Positions 1 through 7,056 of a stretch of 14,877 nucleotides of DNA are shown one piece after another (position 1 is the stretch's first letter; the number at the start of each line of letters is the position of its first letter). A program made the position numbers and the translations under genes. A model generated the notes under the pieces. It worked only from the letters and a program-made list of their open reading frames with translations. It had not been told where the DNA came from and ran no database searches. The stretch is from JAAZXR01 sp040265175 (GTDB taxonomy: Bacteria > Myxococcota_A > Polyangia > Nannocystales > Nannocystaceae): contig JBDQGY010000098.1 in NCBI GenBank assembly GCA_040265175.1, forward strand, positions 1-14,877, given 5' to 3'.

Positions 1-408
1 CTCCTCGATCCCCCCCATCTGCCTGAGCGCGCTGTCGAGCTCGGAAAGCTGCTCGGGGCCAAGCGTCACCTGGCGCTGCCCGCGAAAATTTGTCGACTGA
101 CGCGCCGACAAGATGCCGAGCGCCGCCTCCTCAAAGAGTTCGCGCTCGGTGGGCATGGGGCACGCGTCAAACCGCGTCGGCGGGGTGAGCGCCAGCAGAG
201 GCAACATCGCCGCGACCTCCGCTTCCGTCATGGGCACCCGCGTCCGGTACCCAATGGGCGAGCTGCTTCGAAGCGCGAGGGGCAGGCAGTAACGGTCTCG
301 CTTGCCGCCCTCTTCGACCTCGCGGCAATGTCGACGCGCGACCTGCTCCGTCGGGGGCGCCGGGATGCGCTGAATCTCGAGTGCGTTGGGCGTGCCGCCG
401 GCGTTCAT
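1..408 (-). CDS. Hypothetical protein, partial (C-terminus beyond left edge)
   Basis: This is an open frame of 136 codons that runs off the left edge without a stop, so only the N-terminal part is visible. I read it from an ATG 51 bases after the stop codon of the upstream protease gene, on the same strand. The same frame is closed upstream by that very stop, and the only other upstream start is a TTG at 450. A GGGAG sits only one base before the ATG, too close to be a good ribosome site, so the start is uncertain. The protein is soluble-looking, mixed in charge, with three cysteines (near residues 28, 42 and 83), no signal peptide and no membrane segment. A proline-rich stretch lies near residues 75-90 and a probable helix near 112-135. 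I do not recognise the family. The opposite-strand frames here have proline/arginine-rich, shadow-like composition, which favours this one. Confidence 0.6.
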   Translation of the reverse strand, partial: MNAGGTPNALEIQRIPAPPTEQVARRHCREVEEGGKRDRYCLPLALRSSSPIGYRTRVPMTEAEVAAMLPLLALTPPTRFDACPMPTERELFEEAALGILSARQSTNFRGQRQVTLGPEQLSELDSALRQMGGIEE

Positions 409-459
409 ACTCCCATGGTCTGCAGCCCGAGCCTCGAGATCAAGGGGCAAGTCGACAAA

Positions 460-1899
460 TCATCGCACGGGGCGACGGCGCCTCGTCCACGCCAGGCCAC
501 CGAGCGCGAACAGTGCGAGCCCGAGCGGTCCACCGCTGTCGCGACGACCCCCCACGTCACAGCCGCAGCCGGAGTCGCCCTCGTCACCGTTGGCACCGAT
601 GCCGCCGGTGCCTCCCGAGTCGCCAATGCCGTCAGAGTCCCCACCGGAGTCTCCGCCGGAGGCGCCGCCTGAATCGCCCCCGGAGTCCGCGGGAGGCGTG
701 TCATCAACACCGATGTTGATCACCGCGGGGGGGCTCGCGTTGTCGGCGATATCCACCGCGATGGCGGTAAGTTGATAGACACCGGACGGGAACTTTAGGT
801 TCCACTCGAAGGGCGCAGACGTGTCCGTGTCAATGAGCGCACCGTCAATATAAAGCTCCACCGAGGCGACCCCCCAGCCGTCTCCGTCTTGCGCGTCCGT
901 GACCACGTCGATGTCCACGCTCCCGACCCCTTGGGAGTCAAACTGGGCGCCGTCATCCGGCGTCACAAACGTCACCGTTGGCGGCGTGTTGTCAGGCTCC
1001 GAATTAAACGGCTGACCACAGATCGACGACCACGCCCCCGTGCCGCCTCCCGCGCAACCGTTGGCCCAGGTGCCGTTGGAATTTTGGGAGTCCTTGGGGA
1101 AGAACCCGCACTCGGGACCCGGCTGCCACGCACCCTCCGCCGTAAAACACGGCGTGAGGTCGATACCAGAGGCGCTCTCGAACCACGACATCTGCGTGTG
1201 CATCATGGAGTAATAGCCGCCGCCACCGCACGCGCCGCCGTAGGACGTGATCCCAAAGACTCGCCATGTGTCGTCTCCGCCGACGTCGCTCGACAAACGA
1301 ACATAGACCGGCCCCCCAGAGTCTCCCTGACAGCTGTCTTCCCCGCCGCCGCCGATGTAGGCCTCGTCATTGTAAATGCCGTTGATCGTGGTGGTGACGT
1401 TGCGTTTCAACCCATACTGGGGGACCGCATCTGCCTGACCAAAACCAACAATGGTCACCTCCTGTCCGCCGGTGAGCACGCCCGTCTCACACCCCATCAA
1501 GGGGGGAACGATGGGAATGCCTTCCAGCGATTGCGACAACACGCAAAACGCCTGGTCACGCCCGGAGGAGCCGCCGTTGTAAGCCGGGTTTGTCTGGCAA
1601 TATTCTGTGCCCACGGAGAAGGCAGGCGCCCCAGCGTTCTCACCAAATGCGACGGAGTTCTGGTTCCCGCCGCAATGTGCCGCGTACACGACAACGCGCG
1701 GATGGACCAAGGTTCCGGTGCACCCGCCCAACGACACCGTGGTCGGCCACCCGCAGATCGGTGTGGGGGTCCCGCCATAAATCTCGGGGAGGCTCTCCTC
1801 TGGCAGCGTCTCCACCCCCTCTTCGGCCTCTCCCGCCCACGAGAGGTTGGGAAGAAGCAACGTGAGCGCGAACAGACTGGAAACTCGTAAATCCACCAC
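460..1899 (-). CDS. Secreted trypsin-like serine protease with Ig-like domain and MYXO-CTERM tail
   Basis: A chymotrypsin-fold (S1) serine endopeptidase expected to act at or outside the cell surface. From the start chosen here (479 residues), a signal peptide covers residues 1-23. A mature N-terminus of the IVGG type, IYGG, follows at 40-43. The triad is visible as His75 in AAHC, probable Asp115 in GRDQAF, and Ser194 in GDSGGP. Asp188, six residues before the serine, matches the trypsin pocket aspartate and predicts cleavage after Arg or Lys. A bacterial Ig-like domain lies at about 305-399, then an Asp/Ser/Gly linker. The end, about 444-479, is a MYXO-CTERM type signal: a Cys-Gly-Cys, a short hydrophobic helix and an RRRR cluster. 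That tail is known from myxobacterial surface proteins. I chose the GTG at 1899 because it puts the signal peptide at the N-terminus. The frame stays open to an ATG at 2016 and a GTG at 2031, and none has a strong ribosome site. Confidence 0.88.
   Translation of the reverse strand: MVDLRVSSLFALTLLLPNLSWAGEAEEGVETLPEESLPEIYGGTPTPICGWPTTVSLGGCTGTLVHPRVVVYAAHCGGNQNSVAFGENAGAPAFSVGTEYCQTNPAYNGGSSGRDQAFCVLSQSLEGIPIVPPLMGCETGVLTGGQEVTIVGFGQADAVPQYGLKRNVTTTINGIYNDEAYIGGGGEDSCQGDSGGPVYVRLSSDVGGDDTWRVFGITSYGGACGGGGYYSMMHTQMSWFESASGIDLTPCFTAEGAWQPGPECGFFPKDSQNSNGTWANGCAGGGTGAWSSICGQPFNSEPDNTPPTVTFVTPDDGAQFDSQGVGSVDIDVVTDAQDGDGWGVASVELYIDGALIDTDTSAPFEWNLKFPSGVYQLTAIAVDIADNASPPAVINIGVDDTPPADSGGDSGGASGGDSGGDSDGIGDSGGTGGIGANGDEGDSGCGCDVGGRRDSGGPLGLALFALGGLAWTRRRRPVR
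607..687 (-). repeat. Asp-Ser-Gly-Gly codon repeats in the protease linker
   Basis: Imperfect short tandem repeats encode five DSGG units plus variants (ASGG, DSDG) between the Ig-like domain and the sorting tail. This is a low-complexity spacer inside the protease gene, of the kind often found just before C-terminal surface anchors, and it could vary in length between strains. It is not a separate element. Confidence 0.7.
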
Positions 1900-2132
1900 G
1901 GCGAGATCATGACGGTTTGCAAAACAAACATCAAGCGTCGGAGGTAGCACGCCCTTCACGCGGCAGCGCGCGGGCACGACGCCGCTCCAGGGGTTCCCAC
2001 CTCGCGCACGATTCATTGGTGTCGATTGCACACGTACACCGACTTACTCGCGCAATCCCGCGCAATGCTCCCCTTCGAACGCGCTGAGGGATGTCTGCGC
2101 GCGTCCCCTGGCGGATCTGGCACCATGGAACG
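1900..2132. promoter_or_regulatory. Divergent intergenic region between protease and CAP lipoprotein genes
   Basis: The 233 bases between the two divergent start codons should hold the promoters of both genes. No convincing sigma-70 box pair stands out. The one visible structure is a pair of CGCGCAAT octamers at 2049-2056 and 2059-2066, exactly 10 bases apart. If the protease starts at its upstream ATG (2016), the gap shrinks to about 116 bases. The role is inferred from position alone. Confidence 0.35.
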
Positions 2133-2708
2133 ATGAAGCGTCGTGCCCAGCGCCACCGTGCCACCGCGCCACTGGCGGCCATAGTGCTGACCGCTGTCGC
2201 CTGCGAAGGTCCACGCGAACAAACCGAAACGTTTTTGGGCACCGCCCCCGCCTGTCTCGAACTCTCCTTTTGGCCGTCTCAAGAGACGGCGCTCGAAGAC
2301 GCGTTGCAGCAGGCACTGAACCTGCGCCGCGCCGCTCCCGACGCCTGTGGCAAAACCGGCTCTTCACCTCGCATCGCCCTGCGCCACGCTCCCTTGCTGC
2401 GATGCGCCGCCCGAATGTCCGCGCGGGACATGGGCGCCCGCGGTGGTCTTTTTGCCATCGATAGTCTCGGACGAGACTGCACGGGGCGCGTCGCGGCGGC
2501 GGGCGCCGTCGAGGTACTCGTTCTTGGGGAAGCCCAAGCGAGAGATATCAACGGAGTGAACGAGGCACTCGACGCATGGCTCTCGGACCCAAACACATGC
2601 GCGTTGCTACAAGATCCAACCGCGCGGGATGTGGGGGTGGGTGTGTGGTCCGAGTCTCCAGTAGATCCGCTGGTGTGGTCCGTGGTCGTCGCCACCCCTG
2701 CGGACTAG
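2133..2708 (+). CDS. CAP/SCP-like domain lipoprotein (degenerate)
   Basis: A 191-residue exported protein. Residues 1-23 form a basic and then hydrophobic signal peptide ending in AVAC, so Cys24 is a plausible lipidation site, though the -3 position is Ala and not the usual Leu. The rest fits the CAP superfamily (SCP/PR-1/antigen 5): an opening helix with LNLRRAAP (about 62-69), a PLLRCAARMSARDM helix (87-100), a central Gly-rich strand, an ALDAWLSDPNTC helix (145-156) and a closing DVGVGVW strand (166-172). CAP proteins usually carry two cavity histidines, one after the ARDM helix and one in the WxxSxxH segment. Here those places read FAID and DPNT, so the histidines are missing. Five further cysteines (41, 72, 91, 116, 156) could form disulfides. 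The ATG at 2133 was chosen because the signal peptide begins there; the frame opens earlier at 2091. Function unknown; the family call is by pattern only. Confidence 0.7.
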   Translation: MKRRAQRHRATAPLAAIVLTAVACEGPREQTETFLGTAPACLELSFWPSQETALEDALQQALNLRRAAPDACGKTGSSPRIALRHAPLLRCAARMSARDMGARGGLFAIDSLGRDCTGRVAAAGAVEVLVLGEAQARDINGVNEALDAWLSDPNTCALLQDPTARDVGVGVWSESPVDPLVWSVVVATPAD

Positions 2709-2722
2709 CGCTGCCCCGTCCG

Positions 2723-3451
2723 TCACCGGGCGAAGCCGGTGCTGGCCATCCATGCCACGAGCGACACCAAAAAGGCTGCACCCCAGCGCACCGCCTGCTT
2801 GCCGCGCAGGTTTCCCCTCGCGTCAATGCCCCAGATCAAGAATCCTACGCACGACAGCACCCACCCCACAAAGGACCAGGACGCGACCACGGCCACCCAT
2901 GGACGCGACGGGGCTGGGAGCGCTCGCAGTCGCGCCAGATGCCACCGCCGCGATTCCTCCTCCGTACCGGTGCTCATGCCCAGTTGGTACTCTTGGCGCG
3001 CCATCAAAGTCGCGATGCGACCGTTCACCTCTTCCAAGGTCTCTGGCGCCGGAACGCGGACATGACGGGTGCTCAGCAACGACCGACGAACCTCCCGCAA
3101 GCACGCGAGCGCCTTTGGAGTCTGCTCGTCCGCGGCCGCCTCGTACGTCCCCGCCAGCACCAACAGTTCGTCAATCGCTGCGCCCTGGACTCCGATTCCA
3201 GGGAGGCGCCAACGAGCTGCGCGTCCGAGGTGGATAATCTGCGCGTCCTCGTCGCCGAGGCTCTCGGCCTCGCGCGCCCGATCGAGCTCAGCGCGGCCCT
3301 CCATCGCCACCCGCCCCACCACCGGCGTCACGCACAGGGCCAAAAACAGGCCCGCGACACCGAGCCGACGGGCCGTCGCACGACGCACCTCGCCTTCGCG
3401 GGGGCCAGCATGCTCCGGCGACCGCGTCTCTGGCTCCGGATCCAACTCCAT
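2723..3451 (-). CDS. Membrane protein of unknown function, coupled to ABC-2 exporter
   Basis: A 242-residue protein I do not recognise. It starts with an acidic, proline-rich cytoplasmic-looking segment (1-20) and a basic patch (22-30). One membrane segment follows at about 31-47. Then comes a hydrophilic, probably helical domain (about 50-180) with many Arg, Glu and Leu residues. Two closely spaced membrane segments lie at about 185-209 and 220-240. A periplasmic location of the central domain is likely but is inference. The ATG overlaps the permease stop by one base (TGATG), so translation is probably coupled. I chose this start for that reason; the frame extends further upstream inside the permease gene. 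By position the protein is a candidate accessory subunit of the exporter. It is the last gene of the operon and converges on the CAP lipoprotein gene with 14 bases between the stops. Confidence 0.75.
   Translation of the reverse strand: MELDPEPETRSPEHAGPREGEVRRATARRLGVAGLFLALCVTPVVGRVAMEGRAELDRAREAESLGDEDAQIIHLGRAARWRLPGIGVQGAAIDELLVLAGTYEAAADEQTPKALACLREVRRSLLSTRHVRVPAPETLEEVNGRIATLMARQEYQLGMSTGTEEESRRWHLARLRALPAPSRPWVAVVASWSFVGWVLSCVGFLIWGIDARGNLRGKQAVRWGAAFLVSLVAWMASTGFAR
2724..2741 (-). terminator. Possible small hairpin at the convergent gene ends
   Basis: CACCGG and CCGGTG arms of six bases flank a six-base loop, and the stop codon of the membrane-protein gene lies in the arm. There is no run of T after it on either strand, so it is at best a weak stop signal or a stabilising 3' end, and it may be chance in such GC-rich DNA. 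Confidence 0.2.
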
Positions 3452-4254
3452 CAGGTCAGGTCCCGCCGCTGAAACAACGCCGACGCGAACGCGAGCGCCG
3501 CGAAGGAGTACAGCAGGGTGTACCCGAACATGGAGAGGACAAAGACCCACGGCACAAAGGTCTCGTGCACGCTCACCCGCACCGATTCGACGACCGCCCC
3601 CGACACGAAAAACAAGCTGAAGTCGGGGACGACCGCCACGATGCCCTCGACCAAAAAACGCACCCAGGACTCGGCGAGCTTCCCAGCAGCGAGCGCCTCA
3701 AGTTCGCCGCTCCCGCGCCCGATCAGCCACACACCCGCCGTGAACATGGCCGACAAGTACGGCGAGCTAAAGCTCGCAAAGAACATGGCGATGGCGACGA
3801 CGAGGAGCATCTCGAACATCACGAGAAACTCCGCCCGCAGCAACACCTCGGACACGTCCCCCCCGACGAACAGGACGAAAAGATTCAACACGATCGACAT
3901 GGCCACGATGAGCGCCATCATCACCCCTCCCAGCCCTAAGAACTTCCCGAGTACGAACTGCGAGCGCGGGAGCGGCTTGGGGAGGACCGCGTAGACGGTT
4001 TTCTTTTCAAGCTCTTTGGAGAGCAGGTTCACCCCTAAAAAGAGCGCGATCACGACCCCGACCAGATCCATCCCCGCCAGTCCCAAGTCCATCATCACGC
4101 GCACCTCCTCGTGCACCGACAAGCGACCCAACACGATCGAGAACGCCATCATCCCCACGCAAAACAACACGAGCACCGCGAACACCCGGTTTCGAGACGC
4201 CTCCCGGAATGTATTTTTTGCGATGGCGGAGATCCGCATCAACATTAATCTCAC
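3451..4254 (-). CDS. ABC-2 type transporter permease
   Basis: The membrane subunit of an ABC-2 exporter, 267 residues. It has an amphipathic N-terminal helix with KNTFREASRNR (about 13-23), then hydrophobic segments at about 24-42, 62-78, 107-130, 142-162, 165-179 and 236-260, the usual six. After the second segment comes the family-typical cytoplasmic stretch with SKELEKKT (79-86) and LPKPLPRSQFVLGK (91-104), as in permeases of the Nos/Gld/Nat type. It should pair with the ATPase encoded just upstream. I chose GTG at 4254 because it overlaps the ATPase stop as GTGA and has an AGGAGG ten bases upstream. ATG at 4245 or 4239 is also possible and would shorten the protein by three or five residues. 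The substrate cannot be told from the sequence. Confidence 0.88.
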   Translation of the reverse strand: MRLMLMRISAIAKNTFREASRNRVFAVLVLFCVGMMAFSIVLGRLSVHEEVRVMMDLGLAGMDLVGVVIALFLGVNLLSKELEKKTVYAVLPKPLPRSQFVLGKFLGLGGVMMALIVAMSIVLNLFVLFVGGDVSEVLLRAEFLVMFEMLLVVAIAMFFASFSSPYLSAMFTAGVWLIGRGSGELEALAAGKLAESWVRFLVEGIVAVVPDFSLFFVSGAVVESVRVSVHETFVPWVFVLSMFGYTLLYSFAALAFASALFQRRDLT

Positions 4255-5186
4255 GACGCCATCCCCTCCTTTGCTTGTCGAATAAACAGCGACTCCAGCG
4301 TCTCTTTGTGCGGCGTCACCTGCAGCACGCCCGCCCCCTCCTGGATGCAAACCGAGAGGAACTCGTTGAGGCGTTCATGCGCAGACAAGGACACGAGCGT
4401 CCCCTCTGCGGTCACCTGAAACTCTGCGTCCGAGAACTTCCCTTGAATCGCCGCGCTCGCGGCTTCGCTTGTCCGCAGCAGCACGTCCACTCGCAGCACC
4501 TGCGGACTCAAGAGCTCCGACAACAAGCCCTGGTCGCGGACTACTCCTTCGACGACAATCCCCACGCGATCGCAGAGCGTCACCGCATCCGCCAGGACGT
4601 GGGTGCACACGAGGACAGTCGTCCCCGCAGCCCGCAATCCAGCGATCATATCGCGGACCTCTCGACGACCGATGGGATCAAGACCGCTCATAGGTTCATC
4701 AAGCACGACGAGTTCGGGCTCGGCGATGAGCGCCTGTGCCAGCCCCGCTCGCTGCAGCATCCCCTTCGAATACGACCGCAGCGGCCGGCTGGCGGCATGT
4801 GCGATTCCCACCTGCTCAAGCAGTCGTCGCGCGCGGCTACGACGGGTGGCCGCGTCGATCCCATACAGCGCCCCCATCATGTCCAGCAGCTCGTTCGCCG
4901 TGAGGTGGTCATAAAAGTACGGACTCTCGGGCAGGTACCCCACGCGCCGCCTGGTGGCGGGATCTCCACACGGCTTGCCAAACATGAGCGCCTCCCCGCC
5001 ATCGGGCTTGATGAGGCCCATCAAGATCTTGAGCGTGGTGGTCTTTCCGGCGCCGTTGGGCCCGAGAAATCCAAAAATCTCGCCCGGCTCAACGACAAAC
5101 GAAGCGCCGCGAAGCGCGACGTGACGCTTGCGCCAAAACCCCTTCACGAAGGTCTTCTTTAGATCTTTGACGACGACGATGGACAC
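4251..5186 (-). CDS. ABC-2 type transporter ATP-binding protein
   Basis: The ATPase of the exporter, 311 residues. All nucleotide-binding motifs are visible: Walker A GPNGAGKTT (42-50), Q-loop region YLPESP (84-89), signature SYSKGMLQR (138-146), Walker B LVVLDEP (159-165), D-loop SGLD (167-170) and switch His196. The Q-loop Gln is replaced by Glu, a change common in ABC-2 exporters of the Gld/Nat type. A C-terminal domain of about 90 residues (225-311) follows, as in DrrA/CcmA-like ATPases. The start is GTG, eight bases after the stop of the beta-barrel gene. An AGGAGG for the permease lies inside the last codons of this gene. The protein should energise export, or membrane remodelling, of an unidentified substrate. 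Confidence 0.95.
   Translation of the reverse strand: MSIVVVKDLKKTFVKGFWRKRHVALRGASFVVEPGEIFGFLGPNGAGKTTTLKILMGLIKPDGGEALMFGKPCGDPATRRRVGYLPESPYFYDHLTANELLDMMGALYGIDAATRRSRARRLLEQVGIAHAASRPLRSYSKGMLQRAGLAQALIAEPELVVLDEPMSGLDPIGRREVRDMIAGLRAAGTTVLVCTHVLADAVTLCDRVGIVVEGVVRDQGLLSELLSPQVLRVDVLLRTSEAASAAIQGKFSDAEFQVTAEGTLVSLSAHERLNEFLSVCIQEGAGVLQVTPHKETLESLFIRQAKEGMAS
4265..4270 (-). promoter_or_regulatory. Ribosome binding site of the ABC permease
   Basis: A perfect AGGAGG read on the minus strand lies in the final codons of the ATPase gene, ten bases before GTG 4254. It supports the GTG start with a GTGA stop/start overlap over the ATG nine bases further in. Confidence 0.6.
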
Positions 5187-5194
5187 AGCCGGCT

Positions 5195-6232
5195 CTAGGG
5201 AAAGCGTGCCTGAATTCCAGCAGAAAAGTCCACCCCAATCTGGAGCCAGCCGCCGTCGAGTTCGGCCGCCTGCGACGGGCGAAAGCTCGGATGGATGGCT
5301 GGAAAGAAAAACAAACCTACGTTGTGATGCGGATCCACCGCCAGCACCGGCCCCACGCGGAGCCCAAGTTGTACGTTGCCCACGACCGATTCGTCGAGAC
5401 GGTTTGTCGCGTACTCTGCGGTGTTGGGGCCTTCCTCCCCTGGATACCTCGGACGTGTCTTGTAGCCGTCAAAGTTTTCAAACATGACCGTAAAGTCAAT
5501 CCCCGCGCCAACCTTCACGGTACGCTCCGTCCCCTTCCCCCAGATGCGGATTCCTGGAAAGAGCCCCGCCCCGAGGGCATCCACGAACAGCCCCTCCCCT
5601 TCGGTGCACGTCGCCTCCCCCGCGGGACATTTTGCGTCATCGTAGCGTCTTTTTTGCAGGTTGATTCGCGCACCCAACACCAGGTCGATGCGCCTGGTAA
5701 CGCCGTAGCTGAGCGCGATCTCAAGGTAGGCAGGCGTGAGGCCACTGCACACCGGTTTACGCCCATCGGAGTCATCCGCCGACTCGGAAAATGCCCCGCA
5801 AAACTTGTCCCCCGCCAAGGTGATCCCATAGCCGAATCCCGGCGAGAGAGAGATCCCGAAGGTCTTGAAGTGAGACTTTGATTTGGGCGTCTGTGCTTCT
5901 ACGCCATCGCCGGCGCCCTCCTCGGCCCCGTTCGCGGCGTCTTCCGGCGTGGCGTCCGAGGGGGATGGAATCGGACCCTCCGGCGCCTGTTTCGCCGCAG
6001 CGCCTTCCGGTGCATCGCCGGCCGCCGCATCCCCGTCAGTCGTTTCGACGGTTTTTGCTTCCCCGGGCGCCGCTTCCGGGGCCTCCGCGACTGGATCGGC
6101 TGCCGAGGGTGCCGCTCCGCTCACGACCGGTGGGGCGGGCTCTGAGCCCGCGTGGATATTTGCCAGCGCTTGCGACGGAGCGGAGACTCCGACGACGACG
6201 CCGACACCTAGAAGCCAACCCAAACAATCCAC
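5195..6232 (-). CDS. Probable outer-membrane beta-barrel protein with disordered N-terminal linker
   Basis: A 345-residue exported protein. Residues 1-24 form a signal peptide with a likely cut after ALA. Residues 25-118 are a low-complexity Ala/Pro/Glu/Asp-rich, acidic linker. From about 123 to the end the sequence alternates polar and hydrophobic residues in stretches that look like eight amphipathic strands (for example about 124-140, 166-177, 180-192, 213-231, 236-252, 283-299, 303-315, 327-343), ending in ARFP. The eight-strand count is an estimate by eye. Two cysteine pairs, 145/162 and 202/209, lie in predicted loops and may form disulfides. No specific family is recognised. It is the first gene of a likely four-gene operon with the ABC-2 exporter. 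The start is GTG, with a weak ribosome site, chosen because the signal peptide begins there. Confidence 0.8.
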   Translation of the reverse strand: MDCLGWLLGVGVVVGVSAPSQALANIHAGSEPAPPVVSGAAPSAADPVAEAPEAAPGEAKTVETTDGDAAAGDAPEGAAAKQAPEGPIPSPSDATPEDAANGAEEGAGDGVEAQTPKSKSHFKTFGISLSPGFGYGITLAGDKFCGAFSESADDSDGRKPVCSGLTPAYLEIALSYGVTRRIDLVLGARINLQKRRYDDAKCPAGEATCTEGEGLFVDALGAGLFPGIRIWGKGTERTVKVGAGIDFTVMFENFDGYKTRPRYPGEEGPNTAEYATNRLDESVVGNVQLGLRVGPVLAVDPHHNVGLFFFPAIHPSFRPSQAAELDGGWLQIGVDFSAGIQARFP

Positions 6233-6259
6233 GCTCGAATGGTATCCTATGGGCGCGCG
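6233..6259. promoter_or_regulatory. Very short divergent gap between two operons
   Basis: Only 27 bases separate the GTG of the beta-barrel gene from the ATG of the DUF4159 gene; an alternative plus-strand ATG at 6239 would leave six. Promoter elements for each side must therefore lie within the first codons of the opposite gene, or the transcripts have almost no leader. No clear -10 or -35 box was seen. Confidence 0.35.
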
Positions 6260-7054
6260 ATGACGCTACCAACCTCCCGATACCGCAGGCGCACTCTCCT
6301 GCGAGGGTCTGCACACTTCGGAGCGTGGCTCGCCGCGCACGGGGTCTCATCCCATGCCAGAGCAGACGAGGCCCCCCAAAAAAGCGCGCAGATCGACCTC
6401 CCTCAGCTCGCGTACGACGGCACCTGGAACCCGAGAATGGGCGCCCTCGAAGAGCTCGGACGCGAAGTCCGACTTCGCAGCAGAGTCGCACCGCTCCAAA
6501 CACCCACGGTGGTCCGACCTGGGGACGCGTCCTTATTTCGCACGCCATTTTTATGGGTGGCGGGGGACGACGCGCTCCCCCCCTTTGAGCCGTCCGCGCT
6601 CCGGCGACTCCGTCGGTTTATCGATCTCGGGGGGCTGATGGTCTTCGACGACGCCTCCGGAGGGAGCGCGCCCGAATTCCGGCGTTCGGTCCTCAAACTC
6701 TCCGAACGGCTCGCGCCCTCTACGCCCATGCGCGAAGTGACCCCCGAGCACGTGCTGTACCGGAGTTTTTATCTGGTCGATCGCGCCTACGGGCGGACCG
6801 ACTTCGGGAATCCTTTGCTGGGCGTCCACGATGCCGGTCGTCTCAAAATGCTGTTCGTGCCCGGAGATCTGGGCGGCGCCTTCGCGCGAGACCTGCGAGG
6901 CTCGTACCGATATCCCTGCAACCCTGGGGGGCCTGCTCAGCGGGAGGAGGCGATCCGCCTCGGCGTGAACATCGTGCTCTATGCCACGTGTACAGACTAC
7001 AAGTCCGATAGGGCTCACGTAGAAACACTCGAGAGGTCACGGCGCAGGCGATAG
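6260..7054 (+). CDS. Tat-exported DUF4159 domain protein
   Basis: A 264-residue protein. The N-terminus carries a twin-arginine motif, RRTLLRG (10-16), then a mild hydrophobic stretch (17-30) and an ARA cleavage site near residue 35, so it is probably exported folded by the Tat system. Residues about 46-256 match the DUF4159 pattern. FLWVAGDDALP (98-108) precedes LRRFIDLGGLMVFDDASGG (117-135), as in the Rossmann-like core. EHVLYRSFYLV (163-173), GRLKMLFVPGDLGGAF (193-208), LGVNIVLYA (234-242) and a final YKSDRAHVE (247-255) follow. DUF4159 often appears in Bat-type proteins linked to MoxR ATPases; its biochemical role is not established. The ATG at 6260 puts the Tat motif near the N-terminus; ATG 6239 adds seven residues. 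The stop lies two bases before the next gene, so the two are surely co-transcribed. Confidence 0.85.
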   Translation: MTLPTSRYRRRTLLRGSAHFGAWLAAHGVSSHARADEAPQKSAQIDLPQLAYDGTWNPRMGALEELGREVRLRSRVAPLQTPTVVRPGDASLFRTPFLWVAGDDALPPFEPSALRRLRRFIDLGGLMVFDDASGGSAPEFRRSVLKLSERLAPSTPMREVTPEHVLYRSFYLVDRAYGRTDFGNPLLGVHDAGRLKMLFVPGDLGGAFARDLRGSYRYPCNPGGPAQREEAIRLGVNIVLYATCTDYKSDRAHVETLERSRRRR

Positions 7055-7056
7055 CC

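Noticed and set aside
406..462. Possible read-through of the protease stop into the edge gene, which is in the same frame
   Set aside because: The protease already ends in a complete sorting tail with its terminal Arg cluster, so the stop is natural and a fusion is not needed.
328..775. Three overlapping plus-strand frames of 112-129 codons over the start of the edge gene and the protease tail
   Set aside because: They are Ser/Pro/Arg-rich shadows of the Asp/Ser/Gly repeats and have no motifs.
889..1890. Open frame of 333 codons on the plus strand, antisense to the protease
   Set aside because: The protease triad, Ig-like domain and sorting tail on the minus strand are clear; the plus product is Arg/His-rich and motif-free.
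1900..2132. Sigma-70 promoter near TTGCAC at 2026
   Set aside because: No -10 hexamer at a proper distance follows it.
2576..3472. Open frame of 298 codons on the plus strand, antisense to the small membrane protein gene
   Set aside because: The minus-strand product has proper membrane segments and a start/stop overlap with the permease. The plus product is Arg/His/Pro-rich and would overlap the CAP gene.
4209..5162. Open frame of 317 codons on the plus strand, antisense to the ABC ATPase
   Set aside because: The minus strand encodes all ATPase motifs in order, and the plus product has no family features.
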